Assembly: GCA_944381405.1 (NCBI GenBank) | Contig: CALWLA010000011.1 | Coordinates: forward strand, 1 to 64,000 | DNA from: an uncultured Lachnospiraceae bacterium | GTDB taxonomy: Bacteria > Bacillota > Clostridia > Lachnospirales > Lachnospiraceae | Length of the DNA: 64,000 bases | Direction: 5' to 3' | Shown here: positions 8,423 through 16,504 of the stretch, piece after piece | How positions within the stretch are numbered: the first letter of the stretch is position 1 | Layout of the letters: each line of letters starts with the position of its first letter | Position numbers and translations under genes: made by a program | Notes under the pieces: model-generated | What the model was told of the DNA's origin: nothing | The model's input: the letters and a program-made list of their open reading frames with translations, nothing else | The model's database searches: none

Positions 8423-8776
8423 TTGAACACCAGGATCATCGGACTCAATATCAAAAAATACCGCAAGGAAAAGCACCTCACTCAGGAACGCCTGGCAGAA
8501 GCGCTGGATATCTCCACGGTTCACATGTCCCATATCGAAGGCGGTTCTGTTTCCATGTCCCTGGATCTTTTGCTGCGCATCTGCGAGACCCTCGGGGCTT
8601 CCCCAAATCAGATCCTGGAGGGCTCCTATGCCCTTCCTGCCAGCCCGGAACGGACCAGCTCTTCAGAGCTGCTGCAGGGCGGCCTGTCCCCGGAGCTGCG
8701 GCTTTTATGCTGCGACATGATCGAGCTCATGAAAAAAAGCCCGGCAAACCGGACCTCTGAAAATTCAACCAATTAA
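8423..8776 (+). CDS. XRE-family helix-turn-helix regulator
   Basis: A 117-residue regulator. Residues about 3-65 form a lambda-repressor-type helix-turn-helix (KYRKEKHLTQERLAEALD, then VHMSHIEGG). The C-terminal 45 residues are helical with no known ligand domain. The TTG at 8423 is preferred because AAAGGA lies about 8 nt upstream; an earlier TTG at 8399 lacks a ribosome binding site. It is divergent from the large surface-protein gene and shares a 220-bp regulatory gap with it, which suggests a local regulator. Target and signal are unknown. Confidence 0.8.
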   Translation: MNTRIIGLNIKKYRKEKHLTQERLAEALDISTVHMSHIEGGSVSMSLDLLLRICETLGASPNQILEGSYALPASPERTSSSELLQGGLSPELRLLCCDMIELMKKSPANRTSENSTN

Positions 8777-8824
8777 CCCCTGTCTCCACCCGAAAATTTC
8801 GTCAGCCCTTCCTCCAAAAAATAT

Positions 8825-8853
8825 TTGCGCCGGTCCCGTCCCGGTGCTATAAT
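8825..8853 (+). promoter_or_regulatory. Promoter of the carAB leader
   Basis: TTGCGC (8825-8830), a 17-nt spacer and a consensus TATAAT (8848-8853). Predicted start near 8860, giving a leader of about 210 nt before carA. Confidence 0.75.
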
Positions 8854-8884
8854 ACTCACAATTTCAGGATAGGATTGAGACACC

Positions 8885-8989
8885 ATGGCAAACGCACGGC
8901 AGGTTTACAAAAGAACAGCTTTTTCTTTCGCGCCCCGCATGTCGTGGATTCCCTTTCTTTTTCCTACCCTTTTTCAGTTTCACCCTTGA
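8885..8989 (+). CDS. Putative 34-residue leader peptide upstream of carAB
   Basis: A short frame begins 25 nt after the predicted transcript start, with AGGATTGAGA before its ATG, and stops with TGA just 1 nt before the 5' arm of the attenuator hairpin. The peptide has Arg at 5, 10 and 18, Trp at 21, a Phe/Leu/Pro-rich second half, and ends His-Pro-stop. A Pro codon before the stop, 13 residues after a Trp, recalls the stalling peptide TnaC, although the sequences are not alignable overall. A ribosome at the stop codon would cover the hairpin's first arm. Translation is inferred, not proven. Confidence 0.45.
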   Translation: MANARQVYKRTAFSFAPRMSWIPFLFPTLFQFHP

Positions 8990-8990
8990 T

Positions 8991-9035
8991 AAGACCTTCG
9001 CTCTGGAAGTTTCTTCCCACAGCAGGTCTTTTTTT
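8991..9035 (+). terminator. Attenuator-type intrinsic terminator before carA
   Basis: AAGACCT (8991-8997) pairs with AGGTCTT (9024-9030); an inner hairpin GGAAG/CTTCC (9005-9009, 9013-9017) closes on TTT; a T run follows to 9035. It lies between promoter and gene, so it must be conditionally bypassed for carAB expression. I see no PyrR-type binding loop and no T-box. Confidence 0.7.
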
Positions 9036-9068
9036 ATGACAGCATTTCACGAAAGGATAGAACAGCCC

Positions 9069-10172
9069 ATGAAAGACAAAAAGATCGTTTTGGAAAACGG
9101 CCGGGAATTTTTTGGACACGGCTTCGGCGCAGACTGCGAGCGGACTGCGGAGCTGGTGTTCAACACCTCGGTGGTAGGCTATCAGGAGGTGCTTTCCGAT
9201 CTCTCCTACACCGGACAGATCGTGCTCATGACCTACCCCCTCATCGGCAACTACGGCATCAACGACGAGGACTTCGAGTCAAAGACCCCCTCCATGAGCG
9301 GCATGATCGTGCGGGATTATACCGACTCCCCCTCCAACTTCCGGTATACAAAAACCCTTTCCGAGGCCATGGAGGATTTCGGCATTCCCGGTATCAGCGG
9401 CGTCGATACCCGGCAGATCGCCCGTATCATCCGGGACGAGGGCTCCCAGCGGGTGCTGATCACCGACGCGGATATGCCTCTTGAAGAATGCCTTGCAAAG
9501 CTTCAGGCCTGGGAATATCCCAGAGACGTGGTGCGGCAGGTCAGCTGCAAGCGCCGCTGGTATTCCCGTACAAGCAACCCGAAATACAACGTGGCGGTGC
9601 TGGACTGCGGCATCAAGCTGAACATCGTCCGGGAAATGAACCGCATGGGCTGCAACGTGACGGTGCTGCCCTTTGACACCAAACCTGCGGACATCCTCCG
9701 TCTGGAGCCGGACGGCCTTTTCCTCTCCAACGGACCGGGAGATCCGGAAAACGTCACCGAAGTCATCGAAACTGTCCGGGCCTTAAAGGGTCAGCTCCCC
9801 ATCTTCGGCATCTGCCTGGGGCACCAGATGATTGCCCTGGCCTGCGGAGCCCATACCTATAAGATGAAATTCGGCCACCGGGGAGGCAATCACCCGGTGC
9901 TCAATCAGGATACCGGCAGGATCGAGATCACCAGCCAGAACCACAGCTTTGCCGTGGATCCCGAAAGCCTCCGGGGGACCGGCCTTCGGGTCACCCACAT
10001 CAACCTGCTGGATCAGACCATCGAAGGGGTGGAGGATGCCGCCAACCGGATGTTCTCCGTCCAGTACCATCCGGAAAGCGCTCCGGGACCCCAGGATTCC
10101 AATTACCTGTTTGAAAAATTCCTGAAAAACATGGACATCCAGAAACAGAAGGAGGGAAGCCGCTATGCCTAA
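9069..10172 (+). CDS. carA: Carbamoyl-phosphate synthase small (glutaminase) subunit
   Basis: A 367-residue protein of the usual length. The N-terminal CPSase domain (about 1-130) is followed by a class I glutamine amidotransferase domain with nucleophile Cys249 in GICLGHQ and the His/Glu pair in VQYHPES near the C-terminus. It releases ammonia from glutamine for the large subunit, feeding pyrimidine and arginine synthesis. ATG 9069 is chosen ([11 protein letters not shown] fits the family; GAAAGGA lies upstream); the ATG at 9036 sits directly on the attenuator's T run. It overlaps carB by 8 nt. Expression is probably set by the upstream leader. Confidence 0.95.
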   Translation: MKDKKIVLENGREFFGHGFGADCERTAELVFNTSVVGYQEVLSDLSYTGQIVLMTYPLIGNYGINDEDFESKTPSMSGMIVRDYTDSPSNFRYTKTLSEAMEDFGIPGISGVDTRQIARIIRDEGSQRVLITDADMPLEECLAKLQAWEYPRDVVRQVSCKRRWYSRTSNPKYNVAVLDCGIKLNIVREMNRMGCNVTVLPFDTKPADILRLEPDGLFLSNGPGDPENVTEVIETVRALKGQLPIFGICLGHQMIALACGAHTYKMKFGHRGGNHPVLNQDTGRIEITSQNHSFAVDPESLRGTGLRVTHINLLDQTIEGVEDAANRMFSVQYHPESAPGPQDSNYLFEKFLKNMDIQKQKEGSRYA

Positions 10173-13100
10173 AAGAACAGATCTGAAAAAAATCCTTGTG
10201 ATCGGCTCCGGCCCCATCGTCATCGGACAGGCCGCCGAATTTGACTACGCCGGAACCCAGGCCTGCCTGGCCTTAAAGGAGGAGGGCTATCAGGTGGTGC
10301 TCATCAATTCCAACCCTGCCACCGTTATGACGGACACCCAGATCGCGGACAGGGTCTATATGGAGCCTCTGAATCTGGAATATGTGGCCAAGATCATCCG
10401 CAAAGAGCGTCCCGATGCCATCGTTCCCGGCCTTGGCGGCCAGACCGGCCTGAATCTGGCGGTACAGCTGGAGAAAAAAGGGGTGCTGCGGGAATGCCAG
10501 GTGGAGATCCTTGGCACCTCCTTTGACAGCATCGAGCGGGCGGAGGACCGGGAGCTCTTTAAGGAGCTCTGTCTTTCCATCGGGGAGCCGGTGCTGCCCT
10601 CGGAGATCGCCACCACCATGGAGGAAGGCCGCCGGGCGGCGGAGCATATCGGTTATCCTGTGGTGCTGCGTCCCGCCTTTACCCTGGGGGGTTCCGGCGG
10701 CGGTTTCGCCGAAAATGAAGCGGAACTGGACGTACTGATGGAAAACGGCCTGAAGCTTTCCCCCGTCAGCCAGGTCCTTATCGAAAAGAGCATCAAGGGT
10801 TATAAGGAGATCGAGTTCGAGGTGATGCGGGACGCCAACGACACCGCCATCACCGTCTGCAGCATGGAAAACATCGATCCGGTGGGAATCCATACCGGAG
10901 ACTCCATGGTGGTGGCGCCCTGCCAGACCTTGACCAACAAGGAATATCAGATGCTCCGGGACAGCGCCCTGCGCATCATCCGGGCCCTTAAGATCGAGGG
11001 AGGCTGCAACGTGCAGTTCGCTTTGGATCCCTTCTCCTTCCAGTACTATGTGATCGAGGTGAACCCCAGAGTTTCCCGTTCCTCCGCCCTGGCCTCAAAG
11101 GCCACCGCTTACCCCATCGCCCGGGTCAGCGCCAAGATCGCCGTAGGGCTTCTGTTAAACGAGATTCAGATCGCCAATACCCCCGCCAGCTTCGAGCCTG
11201 CCCTGGACTATGTGGTGACCAAGCTGCCCAGATTCCCCTTCGATAAATTCACCCAGGCGGACAACCGGCTTTCCACCCAGATGAAGGCCACCGGCGAGGT
11301 GATGAGCCTTGGCCGCACCTTTGAAGAAAGCCTGCTGAAAGCGGTCCGGGGACTGGAGATCGGCGCCTGCCACCTCTGGCTGCCGAAATTCGACTCCATG
11401 AACGAAACGGAGCTTCTGGATTACATCCGGGAGGGCCGGGACGACCGGCTCTTCGCCATCGCAGAGCTGATGCGCCGGGGAGAGGATATCGGAAAGATCT
11501 ACTACGCCACAAAGATCGACATGTTTTTCCTGGAGAAGATCCAGAACATCCTCCGCTTTGAAAAACAGCTTTCCCGGCTGGACTTTACGGCGCTGCTTTC
11601 CGGCGTTTCCAAGGAGGATTCCAACCTGCAGCTGCTCCTTGCGGCAAAGCGCATGGGGATCAGCGACGGCTGGCTGTCCAGGATCTCGGGGCTTTCCGAT
11701 ACGGAGATCTACGAGCTGCGGGAAAAATACGGTATTTTCCCCTCCTACAAGATGATCGACACCTGCGCCGCAGAGTTTGACAGCTACACCCCTTACTTCT
11801 ATTCCAGCTATGAGGCGGAAAACGAATCCCTGGTTTCAGAGAAAAAGAAGATCCTGGTGCTGGGCTCCGGCCCCATCCGCATCGGCCAGGGCGTAGAGTT
11901 CGATTTTTCCACCGTCCATGCCATCTGGGCCATCCAGAAGGCAGGCTACGAGGCCATCATCATCAACAACAATCCGGAAACGGTTTCCACGGACTACACC
12001 ACCTCGGACAAACTGTATTTTGAGCCCCTGACGGTGGAGGACGTGATGGACGTGATCCATCTGGAAAATCCCGACGGCGTCATCGTTACCCTGGGCGGAC
12101 AGACCGCCATCAACCTGGCCAACCGTCTGGACCGCCTTGGGGTCAAGGTGGTGGGCACCTCCGTGGACGCCGTGGACCGGGCGGAAAACAGAGACCGTTT
12201 TGAAAAGACCCTGCTGTCCCTGCACATTCCCCAGCCCAAGGGAGAGGCTGTCACCCATGTGGAGGACGGCGTTGCAGTAGCCCACAAGATCGGCTACCCG
12301 GTGTTGGTACGCCCCTCCTTTGTCCTCGGCGGACGGGCCATGCAGATCGTCTATGACGACGAGGAGTTGCGGCGCTACTTCAAGGAAGCCATCGTAGCCT
12401 CGGAATCCCAGCCGGTGCTCATCGACAAATACATCGAGGGCAAGGAGCTGGAGGTGGATGCGGTCTGCGACGGGGAGGATGTGCTGATTCCCGGCATCAT
12501 GCAGCATGTGGAACGCACTGGCGTGCATTCCGGCGACTCCATCAGCGTCTTCCCCACCTTCAGCATCAGCGACAAGGCCAAGGATACCATTCTGGATTAC
12601 ACCACAAGGCTAGGCCTGGGACTTGGCATGCGGGGCCTTTACAACATCCAGTTCATTGTGGATCATGAGGAAAACGTTTACATCATCGAGGTAAATCCCC
12701 GGTCCTCCAGAACCGTGCCCTTTATCTCCAAGGCCACCGGCATTCCCCTGGCGGATATCGCCGCCTCCATCGCTCTGGGCAAAAGCATCCGGGAGCAGGG
12801 ATACCGGGGCGGGCTCCAGGAGCTGCCCTCCATGTGGTATGTCAAAGCGCCGGTATTCTCCTTCTCCAAGATCAAGGGCGCGGATACGGTGCTGTCTCCG
12901 GAAATGAAATCCACCGGCGAGGCCATCGGCTATGACCGGGATCTGAACCGGGCCTTTTACAAGGCCATCCAGGCCTCCGGCGTCAAGATCCGGAACTACG
13001 GAACGGTGTTCGTCACCATCTCCGGCCGGGACCGGGAGGACGCCCTGCCTTTGATCCGGCGGTTCTACGATCTGGGCTTTAATATCGAAGCCACCAGAGG

Positions 13101-13386
13101 CACCGCTCAGTTCCTGAAGGAAAACGGCATCCGCACCAGGATCCGCCGGAAGCTTTCCGAGGGCAGCGAGGAGATCCTGGATTCCCTCCGGCAGGGACAC
13201 GTCACCTATGTGGTGAACACCCTCAATCCCCAGAAGGCCTCCTCTGCCTCCGACGGCTTCATGATCCGCCGGGTGGCCGCGGACAACGGCGTCAACGTCT
13301 TCACCTCTCTGGACACGGTCTCCATCCTGCTGAACGTGCTGGAGGACATCACCATGAGCGTTGCCGCCATCGACGACCGGAAATAA
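10165..13386 (+). CDS. carB: Carbamoyl-phosphate synthase large subunit
   Basis: A full-length 1073-residue enzyme with the expected internal duplication: two ATP-grasp halves starting [15 protein letters not shown] and [15 protein letters not shown], each with the [10 protein letters not shown] / [10 protein letters not shown] metal-binding segment, and a C-terminal MGS-like allosteric domain (about 935-1073). It makes carbamoyl phosphate from bicarbonate, ammonia and two ATP. AAGGAGGGAAG lies inside the carA end, so the two genes are translationally coupled. Both are on the lagging strand relative to the origin at the right, unlike most of this window. Confidence 0.97.
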   Translation: MPKRTDLKKILVIGSGPIVIGQAAEFDYAGTQACLALKEEGYQVVLINSNPATVMTDTQIADRVYMEPLNLEYVAKIIRKERPDAIVPGLGGQTGLNLAVQLEKKGVLRECQVEILGTSFDSIERAEDRELFKELCLSIGEPVLPSEIATTMEEGRRAAEHIGYPVVLRPAFTLGGSGGGFAENEAELDVLMENGLKLSPVSQVLIEKSIKGYKEIEFEVMRDANDTAITVCSMENIDPVGIHTGDSMVVAPCQTLTNKEYQMLRDSALRIIRALKIEGGCNVQFALDPFSFQYYVIEVNPRVSRSSALASKATAYPIARVSAKIAVGLLLNEIQIANTPASFEPALDYVVTKLPRFPFDKFTQADNRLSTQMKATGEVMSLGRTFEESLLKAVRGLEIGACHLWLPKFDSMNETELLDYIREGRDDRLFAIAELMRRGEDIGKIYYATKIDMFFLEKIQNILRFEKQLSRLDFTALLSGVSKEDSNLQLLLAAKRMGISDGWLSRISGLSDTEIYELREKYGIFPSYKMIDTCAAEFDSYTPYFYSSYEAENESLVSEKKKILVLGSGPIRIGQGVEFDFSTVHAIWAIQKAGYEAIIINNNPETVSTDYTTSDKLYFEPLTVEDVMDVIHLENPDGVIVTLGGQTAINLANRLDRLGVKVVGTSVDAVDRAENRDRFEKTLLSLHIPQPKGEAVTHVEDGVAVAHKIGYPVLVRPSFVLGGRAMQIVYDDEELRRYFKEAIVASESQPVLIDKYIEGKELEVDAVCDGEDVLIPGIMQHVERTGVHSGDSISVFPTFSISDKAKDTILDYTTRLGLGLGMRGLYNIQFIVDHEENVYIIEVNPRSSRTVPFISKATGIPLADIAASIALGKSIREQGYRGGLQELPSMWYVKAPVFSFSKIKGADTVLSPEMKSTGEAIGYDRDLNRAFYKAIQASGVKIRNYGTVFVTISGRDREDALPLIRRFYDLGFNIEATRGTAQFLKENGIRTRIRRKLSEGSEEILDSLRQGHVTYVVNTLNPQKASSASDGFMIRRVAADNGVNVFTSLDTVSILLNVLEDITMSVAAIDDRK

Positions 13387-13402
13387 CCCAAGCATGCAAA
13401 AA

Positions 13403-13470
13403 GGACTGCCCATTGACCCGTGATATGTACTCGCTTTACTGGGTACATATCTCCGTGGCAGTCCTCTTTT
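13403..13470. terminator. Bidirectional terminator between carB and the relE-type toxin gene
   Basis: Outer arms GGACTGCC (13403-13410) and GGCAGTCC (13457-13464), inner arms ATATGTAC (13423-13430) and GTACATAT (13443-13450). T-rich runs follow on both strands. Confidence 0.75.
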
Positions 13471-13492
13471 CTTCTTGAAAGATTTGTTTTCC

Positions 13493-13771
13493 CTATATGT
13501 GCGTTTGGCGATAAATCTCCCTCCGGTGTCCAACCGTAAGGGCCAGGATGATCAGTTCCCGGTCCTCCATCAGGCAGATCAGCCGGTAATCTCCTATCCG
13601 GTATCGCCATTGTCCTTTTCGATCGGAAGTCAGACCCTTGCCATAGAGCCTGGGATCCTCACAGCCTACGAGATGTTTTTGGATCCAGGCTTTGATCATC
13701 TTCTGGGTGTAACGATCGAGCCCTTTAAACTCCTTTTCAAATCGGGAGGTCGTTTCCACTGAATATTTCAT
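13493..13771 (-). CDS. RelE/ParE-superfamily toxin
   Basis: A 92-residue basic protein with the RelE fold pattern: MKYSVETTSRFEKEFKGLD, then QWRYRIGDYRLICL and a C-terminal ILALTVGHRREIY. Members cut mRNA in the ribosome or poison gyrase; the terminal His-Arg-Arg and Tyr favour the RelE mRNA-interferase side, but this is not decisive. The ATG at 13771 overlaps the antitoxin stop as ATGA, so the pair is coupled. A longer frame start at 13789 lies inside the antitoxin and is rejected. Confidence 0.85.
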   Translation of the reverse strand: MKYSVETTSRFEKEFKGLDRYTQKMIKAWIQKHLVGCEDPRLYGKGLTSDRKGQWRYRIGDYRLICLMEDRELIILALTVGHRREIYRQTHI

Positions 13772-13989
13772 AGGTCGAGCTCTTTCCAAAATTCCGAAAC
13801 AGGCCTGCGCTTCTTTCCATCCTTTACATAATCCTCATAGGCCTGATCTGCAATGGTGATATCATATTCCTCTTCTATTTTTTCAAACAACGCCCGTTTA
13901 AACGCTTCCCCTACGGAAATGGAATGTAATTTTGCATAACTGTCCGCCAATTTTTTTTCTTCCTCTGTCAATCTGATCGAAAATGCCAT
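13768..13989 (-). CDS. RelB-type antitoxin (DUF6290-like, ribbon-helix-helix)
   Basis: A 73-residue protein. The N-terminus MAFSIRLTEEEKKLADSYAK is a ribbon-helix-helix DNA-binding start (DUF6290/RelB type), followed by an acidic, flexible tail that would wrap the toxin (DQAYEDYVKDGKKRRPVSEF). GGAGG lies about 8 nt before the ATG. It is upstream of, and overlaps by 4 nt, the RelE-like toxin. The palindrome at 14001-14025 directly upstream is the expected autoregulatory operator. Confidence 0.85.
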   Translation of the reverse strand: MAFSIRLTEEEKKLADSYAKLHSISVGEAFKRALFEKIEEEYDITIADQAYEDYVKDGKKRRPVSEFWKELDL

Positions 13990-14000
13990 AGGTCCACCTC

Positions 14001-14025
14001 CTTTGTAGTATAGTGTACTACAAAG
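14001..14025. promoter_or_regulatory. Operator of the toxin-antitoxin pair
   Basis: Perfect 10-bp inverted repeat CTTTGTAGTA / TACTACAAAG around TAGTG, 11 bp upstream of the antitoxin ATG. The 15-bp spacing of half-sites fits a ribbon-helix-helix dimer pair. Confidence 0.75.
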
Positions 14026-14071
14026 AAGAATGTCCTGTCAAATTCCTCATAGATAAAAGTCAAAAGCCCCA

Positions 14072-15631
14072 TTAAAAGAATACATATTCGATTCCTGCGA
14101 TGGAGATCTCCGACCCCGCCGAAAGGGGCGCCCGCTCGTTGGCATTGAGCCTGCGTCCGTTCAGAGAGGTGCCGTTGGTGGAATTCAGATCCGTCAGAAA
14201 ATAGGAATCTCCCTTCCGGTCGATTTCCAGGTGCATGCGGCTTATCCGGCTGTCGGAAAGCACAAAATCCGACAGCCTTCCCTCCTTGCCGATGACAAAG
14301 GGAAAATGGCTCACCACGATCTCCGGCAGAGCCTTGTTCACGGGGCACAGCCGCCGGTCCTCGGTCCGGTTTTCCAGCTCCAGAAGCTGTTTTGTGGAAA
14401 ACCTCGGGTCCTCCTCCTGCTCCTGTGGATAAAGGCTGTCCTGAAACACCTTCTGATCCGTTCCCGCTTCCTGATCCAGCACAAGCTCCGGGGCTGTCAT
14501 GTCCTCCACAAACTGATCCATCTGTCCTGCAATGCGCCGTTCCGCTTCGGCTGCCGCCTGTTCCTCCTGCACCGCATCCCTGCGCCGTTTTTCCAGAAAG
14601 GAAAAGCCCAGGTAGATCAACAGGCTCAGATCGATCACGCAGAACACCGGCAGAATGCGCAGCACCGCCCCTGCGCCCCGCAGCAGAAATACCAGAAGGG
14701 GCGCAAGGATCATGATCAGAAGGCTGATCAGAAGCTGCCGGAAAAAGCCTGATCCCCTCCGTTTCCCCCTTGTCCCCGTTGCTGCGGCAGGCGTTTCCTC
14801 CACGGTCTCAGCGCTTCCCGGTAAGTCTCTTGCCTCCAAGGCTTCCCCGTAGAGGGCTTCCACCTCCTCCGGCTTCAGACGCACTTGTTCCGGAGCTGAA
14901 ACCGGCTCCATAGGCTCAGCTGCCTCGATCTTCCGGCGCTTGCGGCCGTAGGACGCTGGCTCCTGCCCCTCTGCCGTATACATAGCACCCGGCCCTCTGC
15001 CCGGCACAGCCTGCCCCCGCGCAGCCCGTCCCGACACGCCCCCGTTCGGTTCCTCCCTCTGTCCCCGGGCCGTCACGGCCTCCGGTTCCCCCGCAGGCTC
15101 CGAAAACATCCGCCGCAACAGATCCTCCAGACAAAAGCTTTCCGACCGGCTGATCTGATACAGCCGGTGGCACAGCAGCACCGCCTTTTCCTCATCGTTT
15201 TGGACATATTCCAAAAGGGTCAGCATCAGCGTCCGCATCTGTTCCTCAAAGCTGAAGCTTCCTCCCGGCACAGCGCAGAACCTGGCGGTCAGCTGTTCCG
15301 CATCCACATAGATGTGCTCTGGAGAAAGCAGCAGGCAGCGCTCCGTCAGCATATGCTCCTCCAGCACCGACAGGGCATGGTCCAGCTGCAGCAGCAGAAA
15401 ACGGATATCCTCCTGCAGGAGCCTGCGCCGGGGTAGCACCCGTTCCAGAGGTTGCAGTGCCGTAATGTCATAGCAGCAGGCCTCCCGGCCCTCCTCGTAG
15501 GACTGCCGGAAGGGCAGCAGGTTCCGGTCCTGGATGCCGGACAGCAGCTTTCGTTCCAGTCCGCCCTCTCCGGAAAGCCCCGTCAGCACCATAAAATTCT
15601 GTCTTGTTTCCCGTTTAAATTTAATCTCCAT
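14072..15631 (-). CDS. DUF6382-FHA membrane protein of the Tad-like cluster
   Basis: A 519-residue protein. The first 170 residues match the DUF6382 type (YEEGREACCYDITALQPL...). A low-complexity linker follows, then two membrane segments near 295-350. The last 85 residues form an FHA domain with the conserved GKEGRLSDF, SRISRMHLEI and LNSTNGTSLNG motifs, which binds phosphothreonine. It probably couples the pilus machine to Ser/Thr phosphorylation. ATG 15631 is chosen because GGAG lies 6 nt upstream. It overlaps the preceding pseudopilin gene by 11 nt and closes the operon. Confidence 0.8.
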   Translation of the reverse strand: MEIKFKRETRQNFMVLTGLSGEGGLERKLLSGIQDRNLLPFRQSYEEGREACCYDITALQPLERVLPRRRLLQEDIRFLLLQLDHALSVLEEHMLTERCLLLSPEHIYVDAEQLTARFCAVPGGSFSFEEQMRTLMLTLLEYVQNDEEKAVLLCHRLYQISRSESFCLEDLLRRMFSEPAGEPEAVTARGQREEPNGGVSGRAARGQAVPGRGPGAMYTAEGQEPASYGRKRRKIEAAEPMEPVSAPEQVRLKPEEVEALYGEALEARDLPGSAETVEETPAAATGTRGKRRGSGFFRQLLISLLIMILAPLLVFLLRGAGAVLRILPVFCVIDLSLLIYLGFSFLEKRRRDAVQEEQAAAEAERRIAGQMDQFVEDMTAPELVLDQEAGTDQKVFQDSLYPQEQEEDPRFSTKQLLELENRTEDRRLCPVNKALPEIVVSHFPFVIGKEGRLSDFVLSDSRISRMHLEIDRKGDSYFLTDLNSTNGTSLNGRRLNANERAPLSAGSEISIAGIEYVFF

Positions 15632-16037
15632 ACGCTTCTCCAAGGCCCTCCAACAACGTCACCTGACGCAAAAACCGTTCCGGATGAAAGCCCTTATCCT
15701 TGATCTCTTTTTGATAGCGAAGGCCCCCTGCCGTGCCGGAATACCCCTCTCCCTCCTCCTGCAGGCGTATCTGAAACTGCCTGCCGGAAAGGGCGTATTC
15801 CATCCGCCGGGACCCTCGCTGGGACAGCGCCCCGATATCCGGCTCTTCGCTGTGTCCCAAAAGCTCGATGCCTTCGTTCAGCACCGCGTTTCCCGTCACC
15901 TGGTCGTGGAGCTGAAAGCCATAGCGCAGAAGCACCGCCATGGCAAACAGCACGATCCCCATCACATAGGCTGCTTCCACAGTCAAGGAGGCAGGAAGCC
16001 GCCTTTGTTCCCTTTTTTCCCGCCTGTTTTTCTTCAA
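15621..16037 (-). CDS. TadE-like pseudopilin, small
   Basis: A 138-residue protein: a short basic leader (KKNRREKREQRR), LPASLTVEAAYVMGIVLFAMAVLLRYG as leader-peptidase-type segment and single membrane helix, then a soluble domain. The SLTVEAA motif with Glu is shared with the larger pseudopilin of the cluster and is typical of clostridial TadE/pseudopilins cut by a prepilin peptidase. A TTG start at 16037 is preferred: GGAGG lies 5 nt upstream. The ATG at 16076 has no ribosome binding site. Role: minor pilin, by context. Confidence 0.7.
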   Translation of the reverse strand: MKKNRREKREQRRLPASLTVEAAYVMGIVLFAMAVLLRYGFQLHDQVTGNAVLNEGIELLGHSEEPDIGALSQRGSRRMEYALSGRQFQIRLQEEGEGYSGTAGGLRYQKEIKDKGFHPERFLRQVTLLEGLGEAYGD

Positions 16038-16063
16038 TGACTCCTCCTCTTCCTCTGACCTTC

Positions 16064-16504
16064 TTACGTCAGGCATAAAAGCAGCGCAGGCGGCAGAAGA
16101 CAGACCACAAAGGGAATCCGCTTCCGCCTCATATCCCTCCCCCGAAGGGAACCTGCCGCCAGCATGCAGAGGGCCGCTCCGCTGCAGAGCAGAAGCCCCC
16201 CTGCAAACAGCAAAAACAGCTGCCAAAGCTCCAGATAAAAGGCCGCCGTAAGGAAATACAGCGCGTCGCCCGTCCCCAGGCTGCCGCCGCTTAAGCGGCT
16301 GAGGACAAGGAGCGTAAGCCCCGGCAGAAAGCCCTGCAAAAGCGCCCCTGGCTCCAGGGATCGCCTGCAGATACAAAGCACCGCTCCGAGAAACCCAAAG
16401 ATCAAAAAGGTCCTTAGGGAAATGCTCAGATTCCTGAGATCCTGTACCGCCGCCGCCCCTGCAAAAATCAGGAAAAACAGTCTGGCTGCGGCGTCAATCT
16501 CCAT
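16064..16504 (-). CDS. Prepilin peptidase, A24 family (second TadV of the cluster)
   Basis: A 146-residue membrane protein with five or six hydrophobic helices and the two aspartates of type IV prepilin peptidases: AVQDLRNLSIS and GTGDALYFL. It lacks the cytoplasmic methylase domain, as in TadV/CpaA. It would process the pilin-like proteins encoded around it. ATG 16504 is chosen since GGAGG lies 8 nt upstream; the ATG at 16510 would be too close. A second A24 peptidase opens the same operon at 24768. Confidence 0.8.
   Translation of the reverse strand: MEIDAAARLFFLIFAGAAAVQDLRNLSISLRTFLIFGFLGAVLCICRRSLEPGALLQGFLPGLTLLVLSRLSGGSLGTGDALYFLTAAFYLELWQLFLLFAGGLLLCSGAALCMLAAGSLRGRDMRRKRIPFVVCLLPPALLLCLT

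Noticed and set aside
8781-9068. PyrR-binding attenuator or T-box before carAB
   Set aside because: No PyrR-type binding loop and no T-box (specifier/TGGN) features found in the 210-nt leader.
13206-13610. Gene crossing the carB end on the minus strand
   Set aside because: It runs through the bidirectional terminator and overlaps the toxin gene; shadow frame.
15621-16376. Long form of the small pseudopilin starting at 16376
   Set aside because: The first 110 residues overlap the prepilin peptidase in another frame and look random; GGAGG supports the TTG at 16037.
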